64,000 bases of DNA from Mucilaginibacter tundrae (GCF_013408825.1 NZ_JACCBZ010000011.1:73953-137952), one strand, 5' to 3'; shown: positions 25,381 through 35,375, counted from the first letter of the stretch. The notes: a model not told the origin generated them from the sequence alone. Translations and numbers: made by a program.

Positions 25381-26577
25381 TTATCTCTTACTGGGTTTTA
25401 TTACAGATCTGAAAGGTTTCATGATATAATATACAAAAAAAAGTTTTTCGGATAGTTGTATTTCACTAAAATCTGTGGGCCCCGGAATAAAGCGAAATTT
25501 ACCGCATAGCCAATAAAATTTTATCTTTTGTAGAAAAGAATCCTGTAAAAGCGCTATGTTTTTAATGAATTTTACCATATTCTCTTTCTTAAAGTGAAAT
25601 ACCTCCTGTGAGCAAACCTGGTCGCGAAAATGCTTAACTATATTTTCCGGATCGTTAAAATCAGGTGCTTGCGGCAATGAAATGCCCATCAATTGTTCTG
25701 AGAGCATGTTACTTACGCTTAAAGCTTTTTTTAATTCGAAATTTGTAAAGCTGTTAGTTAATAAATTGCCGGAAGCATGTATGGAAGGCTGGCGAATGCC
25801 CTGGCTTATATCTATAATATTTTTTAAAAACTTAAAGGTATCTTTTATAGAATGATGAATTAACATTGCAGAAAAATGCGCGGCGGGATCTAATCCTCTA
25901 ATGTTAGTCTTAAAAAAAACTATTTGTTCATTTGCCTGATAAAGTAATGTATTGACTTTCGCATTTACGCCTACCTCATTTTCCGCAATAGCCCAGTGTA
26001 ATTCTACGTGAAAATGTCTGATGTTCCCTTTAAATTTATTGAAATTATAATCCTTAAAATAATCAAAATATTTTGCTCCCAGATATTGATAAATATCATC
26101 AAGCTCGGGGCTATAACCGTCTTCTTTCAAAATTTGTATAGCTGCCGGCAAATCATCCGGTTGTATAATTAAATCAATATCACTGTTTTCACGTGAAATA
26201 AGATCACCAAAAAACTGCTTTGAAAACGCTGTGCCTTTGTAGGGAATTACCTCTATATTGCTTTTTTTTAAAAGCAGTATAATCCGTTCTGTTTCAGCTC
26301 CCTGCTTCCAGTTTTGCAATACAACTTCTCTATACTCTGTAGCAATAAAATCCTTTAATGGCGCAGGAATGTTTAATTGGCCAATTATTTTATAAACAAT
26401 AGGCCTTACCTTGTGTATTTTGGATAAATAAATAAAATTTTCCCAATTAATTTCATTATCAGTTACAAAAGCTGTTAACTCATCTTGGGTGCTAGTTTCA
26501 AAAAACACACGGCAACTTAAAATAAGGGTTGCTATTTCATTGCCATAGCTTTTTTTAATATCGTTAATTGCAATCAC
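25381..26577 (-). CDS. Nucleotidyltransferase-family protein, putative lasso tailoring enzyme
   Basis: 398 residues resembling the uncharacterised nucleotidyltransferase family NTP_transf_5. The motif is YKGTAFSKQFFGDLISRENSDIDLII (about 115-140), with an acidic NSDIDL pair for metal binding. Proteins of this family occur in kinase-bearing lasso loci (padeN/psmN type) and have been linked to further modification of the phosphorylated C-terminus. It is convergent with the ABC gene (29 bp gap). The role is inferred from family and context. Confidence 0.78.
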   Translation of the reverse strand: MIAINDIKKSYGNEIATLILSCRVFFETSTQDELTAFVTDNEINWENFIYLSKIHKVRPIVYKIIGQLNIPAPLKDFIATEYREVVLQNWKQGAETERIILLLKKSNIEVIPYKGTAFSKQFFGDLISRENSDIDLIIQPDDLPAAIQILKEDGYSPELDDIYQYLGAKYFDYFKDYNFNKFKGNIRHFHVELHWAIAENEVGVNAKVNTLLYQANEQIVFFKTNIRGLDPAAHFSAMLIHHSIKDTFKFLKNIIDISQGIRQPSIHASGNLLTNSFTNFELKKALSVSNMLSEQLMGISLPQAPDFNDPENIVKHFRDQVCSQEVFHFKKENMVKFIKNIALLQDSFLQKIKFYWLCGKFRFIPGPTDFSEIQLSEKLFFVYYIMKPFRSVIKPSKR

Positions 26578-26767
26578 AAGCGGTTGTAGATAGTTGTAAA
26601 TATAATGTATTCTGCTTGTTTAAAAAAAACGACAGGAAAAAATAAATTTTTAAGTTCGGATAGATGGAATACAGCACCTAACTAATTCAACCCTGCCCAA
26701 TATATATTGGATTTATGACTGGATAACTATATTTTTATGGCCTGATCTTTATCATGGTTTTCAAAAT

Positions 26768-27844
26768 ATGAAGCGAATTAGAAGCCTGGACGGCATACGG
26801 GCTGTATCAATTATAATGGTTTTACTTGCGCATGCAAGTGATACCATGCCAGAAATCATCTCAAAAAACAGATTTTTTTCGTTCATCGCTAATTCAGACT
26901 TGGGTGTAAAGGTCTTTTTTGCCATAAGCGGATACCTGATCACCAAGTTACTGATCGTTGAAAAAGAAAAGACAGGAAACGTTAGTCTGAAAAACTTTTA
27001 TATCAGGCGCGTGTTCCGCATTTTCCCCATATTTTATCTATATATAGTTGTTTTAATATTGCTGAAATGCTTTTACATTCCGACTGTTTTTGAAAGCTAT
27101 AAGCTACTTGGTGTTGCGGCCTTATACTTATGGAACTATGAGCATTTGATTAACATCCATATCACAGGAATTGATAACGGATTTTGGTTTTTTGGTCATT
27201 TTTGGACGCTATCGATGGAAGAGCAGTTTTACCTGCTATGGCCGCTGTTGTTCATAAAGGTTAAAGAACCATCGCTGAAAAAGGTTGTAATTGCTATGAT
27301 TATTGCCATGCCCTTTTTAAGAGTGCTTACTTATTTTTTTATGCCAGGCAGCTCGGGGCAAATGGGTATGATGCTGCAAACCGGGGGCGATACCATCCTG
27401 ATAGGATGCCTGGGCGCATTGGTAGAAAAAACGGAATTTTTTAAAGAGAAAGTGTTAAAAGCAATTCATTATAAGGGGCTAATTATTTGCCTGGCTGTAT
27501 TTTTATTTATTATTTCTCCGATTTTAGATAGCCATTTTAAAGGGATGTACAATCTTCCGATAGGCAGAAGCTTAGATAACCTATGCATCATTATGCTTAT
27601 TTTTTGGTGTGTGTATGTACCTTCAAAAGTATCCGATTTGCTCAACACCAAAGTACTGATCCAAATTGGACTTCTTTCTTATTCACTATATATATGGCAG
27701 CAACTGTTTTTTACCAACAGGATCCATTTTTGGGTTAATCAATTTCCACAAAACATATTCGTGGTATTTGCTGTTGGCTTTGTTTCCTATTATGGAATAG
27801 AAAAGCCTATTTTAAGCTTGAAAAAGAGATTTAAAAAGGTTTAG
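26768..27844 (+). CDS. Membrane acyltransferase (acyltransferase-3/OafA family) 1
   Basis: 358 residues, about ten hydrophobic segments. The N-terminus RSLDGIRAVSIIMVLLAHASD carries the R-x10-H catalytic/substrate motif, followed by LGVKVFFAISGYLITKLL. FWTLSMEEQFYLLWP is the family's conserved membrane-edge motif. Such enzymes move O-acetyl or other acyl groups to surface polysaccharides. It lies between the lasso locus and the export genes, on the strand of the polysaccharide cluster. Confidence 0.85.
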   Translation: MKRIRSLDGIRAVSIIMVLLAHASDTMPEIISKNRFFSFIANSDLGVKVFFAISGYLITKLLIVEKEKTGNVSLKNFYIRRVFRIFPIFYLYIVVLILLKCFYIPTVFESYKLLGVAALYLWNYEHLINIHITGIDNGFWFFGHFWTLSMEEQFYLLWPLLFIKVKEPSLKKVVIAMIIAMPFLRVLTYFFMPGSSGQMGMMLQTGGDTILIGCLGALVEKTEFFKEKVLKAIHYKGLIICLAVFLFIISPILDSHFKGMYNLPIGRSLDNLCIIMLIFWCVYVPSKVSDLLNTKVLIQIGLLSYSLYIWQQLFFTNRIHFWVNQFPQNIFVVFAVGFVSYYGIEKPILSLKKRFKKV

Positions 27845-28367
27845 TATGAAACGGGGAAGAACTTGATTTATACCAGACCTACATAGGCACGGCTCCAATG
27901 TTATTAAGTATAAGAACAGTTATTCATTATAGCAGCCAGTCAAACCCGGTGGCGTTCGGATAGCAATGAGTTTATTAATTTAGCACCATCTAAAAAACAA
28001 TAATAATGAACATTATAAATGTGAAAATTTAACTGTATTAGATAATACTTATATACGGGCTATATTATAGAATGATGATTTTGTTTTAAAAATTACACGA
28101 ATTAGGATAGATAAATTGCATTATTTTTTATAATTGGCAGGTAAAATAATTAATTTTATATAAGTGGGTTCATTTGCTTATATATATTATATTTGCTAGG
28201 TGAAAAATTAACGGGTTTTGTTACATCGCGATATAATGGTTTGATAAGTAATTTTACATCTGTTTGAAAATGTTAATTAGCGTGGTTCTACAATTTTTAT
28301 ATTAATAATTATCTCTGATTATAATAATGCTGATATACATTAAGCCTTTACATAACTAATTTTCTTC
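27845..28367. other. Intergenic region before the polysaccharide export genes
   Basis: About 520 bp, very AT-rich, without a convincing frame. A TATATTTG -7 box at 28188-28195 (plus strand) is the best promoter candidate for the large export operon; it would give a leader of roughly 165 nt. Confidence 0.5.
28188..28195 (+). promoter_or_regulatory. -7 box of the exopolysaccharide operon
   Basis: TATATTTG, a perfect TAnnTTTG. A TTTG lies 11 bp upstream, not at the usual distance. It is the only exact match I noted in this gap. Confidence 0.3.
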
Positions 28368-29168
28368 ATGATAAAACTTACGTTTAAAAATCTGCTTTTT
28401 TTTGGTTTAGTTGTAACTACTTTTTCTGCATGCATAAACGAAAAAAAATTGGTTTATTTTCAGAAATCAAATAATCATTCAGATACTCTCGAACTTGCAA
28501 AAGCCTATATTCCTAAAGTACAAACAGGCGATATCCTTTCTATCTATGTAAGCTCATTGAATCCTGAGGCCAGCAGTTTTTTTAATCCATACGCAGGAAC
28601 CACTAGCACCGCCAGTTCGGCAGGGGGCTCAGGTAATAGCTCTGTTCAGGCCAGCCAAACATCATCTACGGGCTATTTGGTTGACCCGTCTGGGATAATT
28701 GAATTGCCTCTTATCGGTAACATAAAAGTTAGCGGATACACAACAGCACAGGTTAGGGACACTATAAAAACTTTACTGAAAACTTATTTGAAAGAACCTA
28801 CTGTATTAGTGCGTTTTTTAAACTTTAAGATTTCAATTTTGGGTGAAGTAACCCGGCCGGATGTATATAGTATTCCTAATGAAATGATCACCCTTCCTGA
28901 AGCATTGAGCATGGCAGGTGATTTAACCCTGTACGCAAGAAGAGACAGCATCGAAATTATAAGAGATGTTAACGGTAAAAAGGAATTTGGCTATGTGGAT
29001 TTACGTAAACGCGATATTTTTAGTTCCCCTTATTACTATTTGCATGCTAACGATTTAATTTATGTTAAACCTGCAAAAACCAAAGCCGAGGAAACAGACA
29101 GAAGTATTCAGTATGTCTCGATAGGTGTAAGCTTACTCTCCATCCTCCTTGTTGTATTTAAAAAATAA
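28368..29168 (+). CDS. Polysaccharide export lipoprotein (Wza-like)
   Basis: 266 residues. A lipoprotein signal ends in the lipobox FSAC (Cys22). The poly-export domain begins with VQTGDILSIYVSSLNPEA and continues to LVDPSGIIELPLIGNI and the SLBB-like segment VLVRFLNFKISILGEVTRPDVYSIP. A hydrophobic C-terminal helix (VSIGVSLLSILLVVF) is typical for Bacteroidota Wza homologues. It forms the outer-membrane exit channel for exopolysaccharide. It lies 15 bp before the Wzc-like gene. Confidence 0.92.
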   Translation: MIKLTFKNLLFFGLVVTTFSACINEKKLVYFQKSNNHSDTLELAKAYIPKVQTGDILSIYVSSLNPEASSFFNPYAGTTSTASSAGGSGNSSVQASQTSSTGYLVDPSGIIELPLIGNIKVSGYTTAQVRDTIKTLLKTYLKEPTVLVRFLNFKISILGEVTRPDVYSIPNEMITLPEALSMAGDLTLYARRDSIEIIRDVNGKKEFGYVDLRKRDIFSSPYYYLHANDLIYVKPAKTKAEETDRSIQYVSIGVSLLSILLVVFKK

Positions 29169-29183
29169 TAGGCCAACTATAAA

Positions 29184-31523
29184 ATGAATCAAAATAGAGA
29201 ATTGTTTGGTGAAGGTAAAGGCACTGAACTTAATATACGCGAAATTGTTTATAAATACTTAAAAAACTGGAAATGGTTTGTTCTTTGTATTTTTATTTCA
29301 ATGGCACTGGGATATGTTTATATACAATCACAAATACCACAATATAAGGTTCAGATAGATATTTTAATAAAAGATAATAGGGGGAGTGCCGGCGATAAAG
29401 ATTTGTTGGATCAGCTTAATTTAAACTCCTCAGGTAAAATAATTGATAATGAAATAGAAATTTTAAAGTCAAATACATTAATGGAGCGGGTAGTAAGCGA
29501 TTTAAGCTTGGAAAACTCTTACTATATCCAAAATCGTATTTCGAAGAAAGTTCTATATAAAAATATTGGCCTTAAAATTGAAGTTCTGAAAGAAAGTGTT
29601 TACACCTTTAGGCAACCGTGGACTTTTAAATATATTGATAGCACTAAAGCGGAATTTAATGGGAAAATAGTTCCATTAAATCATCCGGTAGAAACAGAGG
29701 CCGGCCTTATTCTGATCACACCAGATGGTGTGCCCACCTTTAATCATATTATATATGTTAATTTTGGCAGGGTGCCTAATGTTGCAGAGGGTTATATAGC
29801 CCGTTTGAAAATTGAAGCTGCCAGTAAGCAATCAACCGTTTTAATAATTACTTTAGAAGATGCTGATGTACAGCGCGGGAAAGATGTATTGAACAGGCTG
29901 GTTGATGAATATAACCAGGCTGCCATTGAAGATAAAAATTTAACTTCGGCTAACCAATTAAACTTTTTGACCGAAAGGATTAAGTCAATAGCGATAGAGC
30001 TAAACTCTGTTGAAAAAAATGTCCAGGATTTTAAATCAGCTAATGGAATTACCGATTTAGCTGCCACAACCTCTGTTCCCTTTCAAGCTGCCGTACAATC
30101 TAATAACGAAGATGTAAACAGAATTAAAATACAGCAGGTTACTTTAAACAATCTTGAGAATTATTTAAAAGCTCCAGATAACGCTCCGGTTAAATTGCCC
30201 GCTATGCTAGGCGTTCTTGACCCCACTTTGCTGGATTTGGTGAAGGAATTAGGTGATGCACAGATAAAAAAAGAAAGTTTATTAAGAACCATACCGGAAA
30301 CAAACCCGGTTATTAGTTCTATTAATGACGAAATAAAGGCTTTAAAGAAATCAATTTTCCAAACGCTTCAAAATTTAAAAGCAGGCATAGCTTTAACTCA
30401 ACAACAATTAAAGGCACAGGGTGACGAGTTTCAATCAGTTATAAAAGGTGTTCCTTCGAAAGAACGTGGATTGGCAGATATTATGCGTGAAGCATCCGTT
30501 AAAAATAATTTGTTTACCTATTTGCTTCAAAAACGTGAAGAAACCGCTTTGTCTTTAGCGTCAACCGTTGCTGACAGCCGGATTATCGATAAAGCGAAAG
30601 GTAGTAATTTTCCTTTTAAACCTGTTAAAACGTCCCTTTACTTAACCTTCTTATTATTGGGCTTGTTTATTCCATTTGCGGTAATTGCAGTAAAAGAAAC
30701 ATTAAATATTAAAGTAAGGAACCATGGAGATATTGAAAAATACACCGACGCTACTATCCTGGCTGATATAGTGCAGACGGATGACTTTGACCCACTTATT
30801 GTTGTATCAAAACCTCGGTCAATGATTGCTGAGCAGGTCAGGGCGTTGCGTTCTAATCTTCAGTATATAAGCCCTGAACTTGATCACAAAGTTTTATTAT
30901 TTACTTCAAGTATAAGTGGTGAAGGAAAATCATTTGTTTCATTGAATCTTGGGGCTAGTTTAGCAACAACCGATAAAAAAGTAATTATCCTGGAACTCGA
31001 TCTTAGAAAGCCAAAGCTGAATGTTGCTTTAGGTATGGACAATAGCACCGGAATATCAAATTACCTGATAGGCCAGGTTGATTACCGAGACATTATAAAA
31101 CCTATCCCCCAGCAGGCAAATTATTCTATTATTACCAGTGGTCCAAATCCTCCGAACCCGGCCGAGTTGTTACTAAACGGCCGCATAGAACATCTTATCA
31201 ACGAATTAAAAAAGGAATATGACTATGTGTTATTGGACGCTCCGCCTGTTGGTTTGGTAACTGACGCCCAAATATTAGCCAATTTTTCTGATGCCACTTT
31301 GTTTATGGTGAGGTATAACTACACAATAAAATCTCAGATCCGCATTATTGATGAGCTTGTCCAAAGACAAATGTTTAAAAACCTGAATATTATATTTAAT
31401 GCCGTTGATGCCAAAGCTATGAGTTATGGATATGGTTATGGCTACGGTTACGGATATTACTCAGAAGACAGTCGCTCAGTTAAAAATCCTTTGTTAAACA
31501 TATTTGGGAGTAAAAAGAGATAA
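29184..31523 (+). CDS. Polysaccharide co-polymerase/tyrosine autokinase (Wzc-like)
   Basis: 779 residues. An N-terminal Wzz domain is bounded by membrane helices near residues 35-50 and 485-505, with coiled-coil periplasmic segments between. The C-terminal bacterial tyrosine kinase has Walker A SSISGEGKS (about 574-582), Walker A' VIILELDLRKP (about 600) and Walker B YVLLDAPP. The end has a run of alternating Gly-Tyr (YGYGYGYGYGYY, about 747-758), the autophosphorylated tyrosine cluster. It controls chain length and export with Wza. Confidence 0.93.
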   Translation: MNQNRELFGEGKGTELNIREIVYKYLKNWKWFVLCIFISMALGYVYIQSQIPQYKVQIDILIKDNRGSAGDKDLLDQLNLNSSGKIIDNEIEILKSNTLMERVVSDLSLENSYYIQNRISKKVLYKNIGLKIEVLKESVYTFRQPWTFKYIDSTKAEFNGKIVPLNHPVETEAGLILITPDGVPTFNHIIYVNFGRVPNVAEGYIARLKIEAASKQSTVLIITLEDADVQRGKDVLNRLVDEYNQAAIEDKNLTSANQLNFLTERIKSIAIELNSVEKNVQDFKSANGITDLAATTSVPFQAAVQSNNEDVNRIKIQQVTLNNLENYLKAPDNAPVKLPAMLGVLDPTLLDLVKELGDAQIKKESLLRTIPETNPVISSINDEIKALKKSIFQTLQNLKAGIALTQQQLKAQGDEFQSVIKGVPSKERGLADIMREASVKNNLFTYLLQKREETALSLASTVADSRIIDKAKGSNFPFKPVKTSLYLTFLLLGLFIPFAVIAVKETLNIKVRNHGDIEKYTDATILADIVQTDDFDPLIVVSKPRSMIAEQVRALRSNLQYISPELDHKVLLFTSSISGEGKSFVSLNLGASLATTDKKVIILELDLRKPKLNVALGMDNSTGISNYLIGQVDYRDIIKPIPQQANYSIITSGPNPPNPAELLLNGRIEHLINELKKEYDYVLLDAPPVGLVTDAQILANFSDATLFMVRYNYTIKSQIRIIDELVQRQMFKNLNIIFNAVDAKAMSYGYGYGYGYGYYSEDSRSVKNPLLNIFGSKKR

Positions 31524-31565
31524 TTAAATATTACCGTTTTTAAATAACAGGTACAATCTTTTAAA

Positions 31566-32870
31566 ATGAACGGACGTGTTCAAAGTCTGAAAAATAAAAT
31601 GCCAAATTATTCAAAGACTTTTGAATGGATTAAACTTATCACTATTACCAGTTCTGCTCAAATAATTGTTCAGCTTGTTGGCTTGGTAGGAGGTATTATT
31701 ATTATTCACCTGCTTCCAACCAAAGAGTACGCTTTGTACACCCTTGCCAATACAATGCTGGGCACTATGACGGTGCTGGCAGATAGCGGCATATCTGCAG
31801 GGGTAATGGCCCAGGGAGCCAAAGTTTGGCAGGACAGGGAAAAATTAGGAAGTGTTATAGTTACCGGGCTGGAATTAAGGCGAAAATTCGCGATCTATAG
31901 CCTTGCAATTTCGTTGCCGATTTTATTTTATTTTCTGCGGAGCCATGGAGCAGGTATCGTATTCACTATTCTAATTGTTTTATCGGTAATTCCTTCATTT
32001 TATGCTGCCTTGTCTGATAATATTTTAGAAATAGCATCAAAGCTGCGGCAGGATATCCCCAGGCTGCAAAAAAACCAGATTGCAGCCGGAGTTGGCCGTT
32101 TTTTGTTGATCACGGCATCATTGTTTGTATTTCCATGGACCTTTATCGCTATATTAGGAAACGGTATCCCACGCATCTGGGCTAATATGCGCTTAAAAAA
32201 AATATCGGCAGAATATGCAGATCCTGAACAAAAAGCTGATCCGGCAGTTAGAAAAGAAATTCTTTCGGTTGTAAAAAGGATCATTCCAGGTTCAATTTAT
32301 TATTGTTTATCAGGGCAAATTACCATTTGGATTATTTCTATATTCGGATCTACTGACAATATAGCCCAGGCAGGCGCACTATCCCGCTTGTCAATGATGC
32401 TAACCGTCTTTACCGTGCTCAACAGCACTTTAATCCTTCCGCGATTTGCGCGGATCCCTAACAATCGCAAGCTTATTTTTACCCGTTATGTACAGATACA
32501 ACTAATTTTAATTTTGTTCAGCCTTTTCATTATAGGAATTGTTTGGCTGTTTCCGGCTCAAACGTTATGGGTATTAGGAAAACATTATTCAAATTTAAAA
32601 ACTGAAGTTGTATTGAATATCGCGGTGAGCTGTATTAACCTGATAGCCGGAATATGTTTCGGTTTATGTACAGCCAGGGGATGGACAGTGAACCCTATTC
32701 TTTCCATTTCATTAAATATATTGTCTATTATAGTTGGAGTAATTTTTATAAATATTTCAACACTTAAAGGTGTATTAATATTAAATATATTTATTGGTTC
32801 GGTAGATGTGCTGATGTATTTTATATATACACTTTTAAAAATACGGGCAGTAAAACCAGCTTATACTTAA
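31566..32870 (+). CDS. Polysaccharide flippase (Wzx-like)
   Basis: 434 residues with about twelve hydrophobic segments and few charged residues in them, the pattern of MATE/MVF-type oligosaccharide flippases. The start region (LITITSSAQIIVQLVGLVGGIIIIHLLPTKEYALY) is characteristic of the polysaccharide_synt/Wzx family. It should flip undecaprenyl-linked repeat units across the inner membrane. It lies 42 bp after the Wzc-like gene. Confidence 0.85.
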   Translation: MNGRVQSLKNKMPNYSKTFEWIKLITITSSAQIIVQLVGLVGGIIIIHLLPTKEYALYTLANTMLGTMTVLADSGISAGVMAQGAKVWQDREKLGSVIVTGLELRRKFAIYSLAISLPILFYFLRSHGAGIVFTILIVLSVIPSFYAALSDNILEIASKLRQDIPRLQKNQIAAGVGRFLLITASLFVFPWTFIAILGNGIPRIWANMRLKKISAEYADPEQKADPAVRKEILSVVKRIIPGSIYYCLSGQITIWIISIFGSTDNIAQAGALSRLSMMLTVFTVLNSTLILPRFARIPNNRKLIFTRYVQIQLILILFSLFIIGIVWLFPAQTLWVLGKHYSNLKTEVVLNIAVSCINLIAGICFGLCTARGWTVNPILSISLNILSIIVGVIFINISTLKGVLILNIFIGSVDVLMYFIYTLLKIRAVKPAYT

Positions 32871-32944
32871 CATTTTATTATTCTTTAATAAAATGTTAAA
32901 TAGATATAAAATTATCAGAACATACATTTTATAAAACAACGCGC

Positions 32945-33889
32945 ATGCCATCCGTTATTTGTACACTATTTGAAGGTAATTATCACAAAGGAGTAGCCGG
33001 ACTGGTTAATTCTCTTTATTATTTTGATTTCAGGGGCGATGTTTTTATAGGTTATAGGGGAGCGCTTCCGCAATGGGCTGATGCTGCAGAAAATAACCCC
33101 TCATTAAATTGGGCCAATGCCAAAATACTTAAAGCTGCTGATGGCTTGAATCTGCATTTTTTACCTGTTGATACACATTTCCATTTTACAACTTATAAGC
33201 CATATTTTATGTTGCAACTATTGGAAGGTGTGGCAAAGGATGCTGATGGTGTAATGTATTTTGACCCGGACATAATAGTAAAATGCAAATGGGATTTTTA
33301 CGAAAAATGGATAACTTTTGGAGTAGGCATCATACATGAAATTATCAATAACGATATGCCGCCAAATCACCCTGTGCGTTTAATGTGGAAAGACAGGATT
33401 GAACAAAGTGGAAAAGAGGTAACCCGGTTATTACACTCCTACATTAATGCTGGCTTTTGTGGAGTTTCAAGAAGCCACATTGAATTTATTAAGACGTGGT
33501 GTTATATGATCGATTTTGCTATTGAACACTTCGAGTTTGACCCGGCTACCTTCTTACTTGACGATCCGTCGTCGATATTTCGCGGAGATCAGGATGCATT
33601 AAATATGGCTGCCATGTGCAGCCAATCTCCTGTAAGCGAAATGGGTCCACAGGCAATGGGCTTTATACATGGCGGTTATACAATGTCTCATGCTGTCGGT
33701 TCGCCTAAGCCCTGGAATAAGAGATTTATTTTTTCCGCGCTTAAAGGTTATCCGCCGGGTACGGCTGATAAGGATTTTTGGTTGCATGCGAAATCTCCTA
33801 TAAAAATTTATAGTGATCAGCAGGTAAGGTTAAAGCGGTTGTCTATTTCAGCCGCGGCTTTTATGAGCCGTTTTTATAAAAGAAATTAA
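32945..33889 (+). CDS. Glycosyltransferase (GT-A type, DxD)
   Basis: 314 residues. VICTLFEGNYHKGVAGLVNSL at the start and VMYFDPDIIVKCKW around residue 100-115 resemble GT8-like retaining transferases, with DPD as the metal-binding DxD. RGDQDALNMAA in the C-terminal half is also typical of that fold. No signal or membrane segment. The sugar donor cannot be told. Third gene of the assembly cluster after the flippase. Confidence 0.72.
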   Translation: MPSVICTLFEGNYHKGVAGLVNSLYYFDFRGDVFIGYRGALPQWADAAENNPSLNWANAKILKAADGLNLHFLPVDTHFHFTTYKPYFMLQLLEGVAKDADGVMYFDPDIIVKCKWDFYEKWITFGVGIIHEIINNDMPPNHPVRLMWKDRIEQSGKEVTRLLHSYINAGFCGVSRSHIEFIKTWCYMIDFAIEHFEFDPATFLLDDPSSIFRGDQDALNMAAMCSQSPVSEMGPQAMGFIHGGYTMSHAVGSPKPWNKRFIFSALKGYPPGTADKDFWLHAKSPIKIYSDQQVRLKRLSISAAAFMSRFYKRN

Positions 33890-33919
33890 TAAAATAATTA
33901 TTGTTTGTAACTTGTTGCC

Positions 33920-34462
33920 TTGGGACGTATTAAATATATATTATCTGAATTTAAAATTTGGTTTTGTAATTTTATAATTGCCTACATACCATCGCATGCT
34001 ATAAGATTAGCTTATTATCGTTATATTATGGGTTTTAAGATAGGCAAGGGGTCAAGCATACTTTTAGGTTGTCGTTTTAACACATCCGGATTATTTATTA
34101 TAAAAGAAAATAGTACCATTAATCAGTTTTGCCACCTGGATAATCGTGGAGGGATCGAGATCGGAAGTAATGTATCTATCTCTCCTAAAGTAAGTTTAAT
34201 AACAGCCGATCATGATTTAAACAGTAAAGATTTTATCGGCAGATCAGCCGCTATAATTATTGAGGATTATGTTTTTGTAGGATATGGGGCTATTGTTTTA
34301 AAAAATTGTGATCTGAAAATTGGATCAGTACTTGGCGCCGCATCTTTATTAGCACATTCAACAGAAAGCTATGGGATTTATATGGGAGTACCGGCTAAGT
34401 TAATAAAATACAGAACGAAAGATTTTGATTACACATGCAATTATAAAAGGCTTTTTAATTAG
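33920..34462 (+). CDS. Hexapeptide-repeat acyltransferase 1
   Basis: 180 residues from a TTG start. An in-frame stop lies only three codons upstream, so the start must be here or later. A hydrophobic N-terminus is followed by left-handed beta-helix repeats (IGKGSSILLGCRF, IEIGSNVSISPKVSLITADHD), and the catalytic His is in TADHDLN. VGYGAIVLKNCDLKIGSVLGAASL and GVPAKLIKYR close the domain. WcaF/NodL-type O-acetyltransferases of this kind decorate sugar precursors or repeat units. Confidence 0.82.
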   Translation: MGRIKYILSEFKIWFCNFIIAYIPSHAIRLAYYRYIMGFKIGKGSSILLGCRFNTSGLFIIKENSTINQFCHLDNRGGIEIGSNVSISPKVSLITADHDLNSKDFIGRSAAIIIEDYVFVGYGAIVLKNCDLKIGSVLGAASLLAHSTESYGIYMGVPAKLIKYRTKDFDYTCNYKRLFN

Positions 34463-34568
34463 TAAAGTTATAGCCTAATGTATACATGTATGTATGTGAC
34501 AGCTAAGATACGCGGTAAGTAAAATGTTTATCAAGTAATTATAATTCATTATTAAACAATATAACCTT

Positions 34569-35375
34569 ATGAAACGTGTTTATATTGAAAATAGCTGGAA
34601 AGATAGCTGGAAATACTCTTATCCCTACGATCTTCTGGAGATTTATGGAGAAGATAAAGGAAACGAAGGCTACTCGTATGCTTATCAGAAGAGACGCGAC
34701 AATACCATATCTCTTATAAAAAGTGTTACAAAAAACGGTGATTGTATTTTAGATGTAGCAGCTGCACAAGGCAATTTTTCTTTAAAATTGGCTGAGTTAG
34801 GTTATAATGTAATATGGAACGACATCAGGGAAGATCTTGCTGAATACGTTGAAATGAAAAGAGAGACGGGCAATATTGTATACAAGCCTGGTAATGCATT
34901 TGATGTAAAGTTTGATAAGCTTTTTGATCTGGTGCTCGCAACAGAAGTTATTGAGCATGTCGCTCATCCTGATGAATTTCTTTTAAACCTTTCAAAACTG
35001 GTAAAGCCGGGTGGATATGTAGTGATCTCAACCCCTTTAGGCTCCTATTTTAAAAACAATCTTCCAAAATTCAGCGAATTTGCAAACCCTGACATATTTG
35101 AATCAAGGCAATTTGGGCCAAACTCTGATGATCACATTTTTCTTCTTCATCTGGATGAAATTCCGGCATTAGCGGAAAAAGCCAAATTGCAAATAGTAAA
35201 TATTAAATATTGTACTAATACTTTAACTAATGGGCACTTCAAATTAAGTCCTTTATTAAAGTTGTTGCCCAAAAAATGGGTGTTCAACTTTGAGGCTTTT
35301 ACGCAGAAGCTGCCAAAGTTTATTGGGAAACGTATTCATACCAATTTTGCCGTGTTATTAAAAAGAACGGTATAA
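34569..35375 (+). CDS. Class I SAM-dependent methyltransferase
   Basis: 268 residues. Motif I is ILDVAAAQGNFSLKLAELG (about 58-76), the acidic residue follows in VIWNDIRED, and LFDLVLATEVIEHVAHPDEFL is the typical motif II-III region. Fold type is Methyltransf_11/23. Within this cluster it probably methylates a sugar hydroxyl or a lipid-linked intermediate. Confidence 0.85.
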   Translation: MKRVYIENSWKDSWKYSYPYDLLEIYGEDKGNEGYSYAYQKRRDNTISLIKSVTKNGDCILDVAAAQGNFSLKLAELGYNVIWNDIREDLAEYVEMKRETGNIVYKPGNAFDVKFDKLFDLVLATEVIEHVAHPDEFLLNLSKLVKPGGYVVISTPLGSYFKNNLPKFSEFANPDIFESRQFGPNSDDHIFLLHLDEIPALAEKAKLQIVNIKYCTNTLTNGHFKLSPLLKLLPKKWVFNFEAFTQKLPKFIGKRIHTNFAVLLKRTV

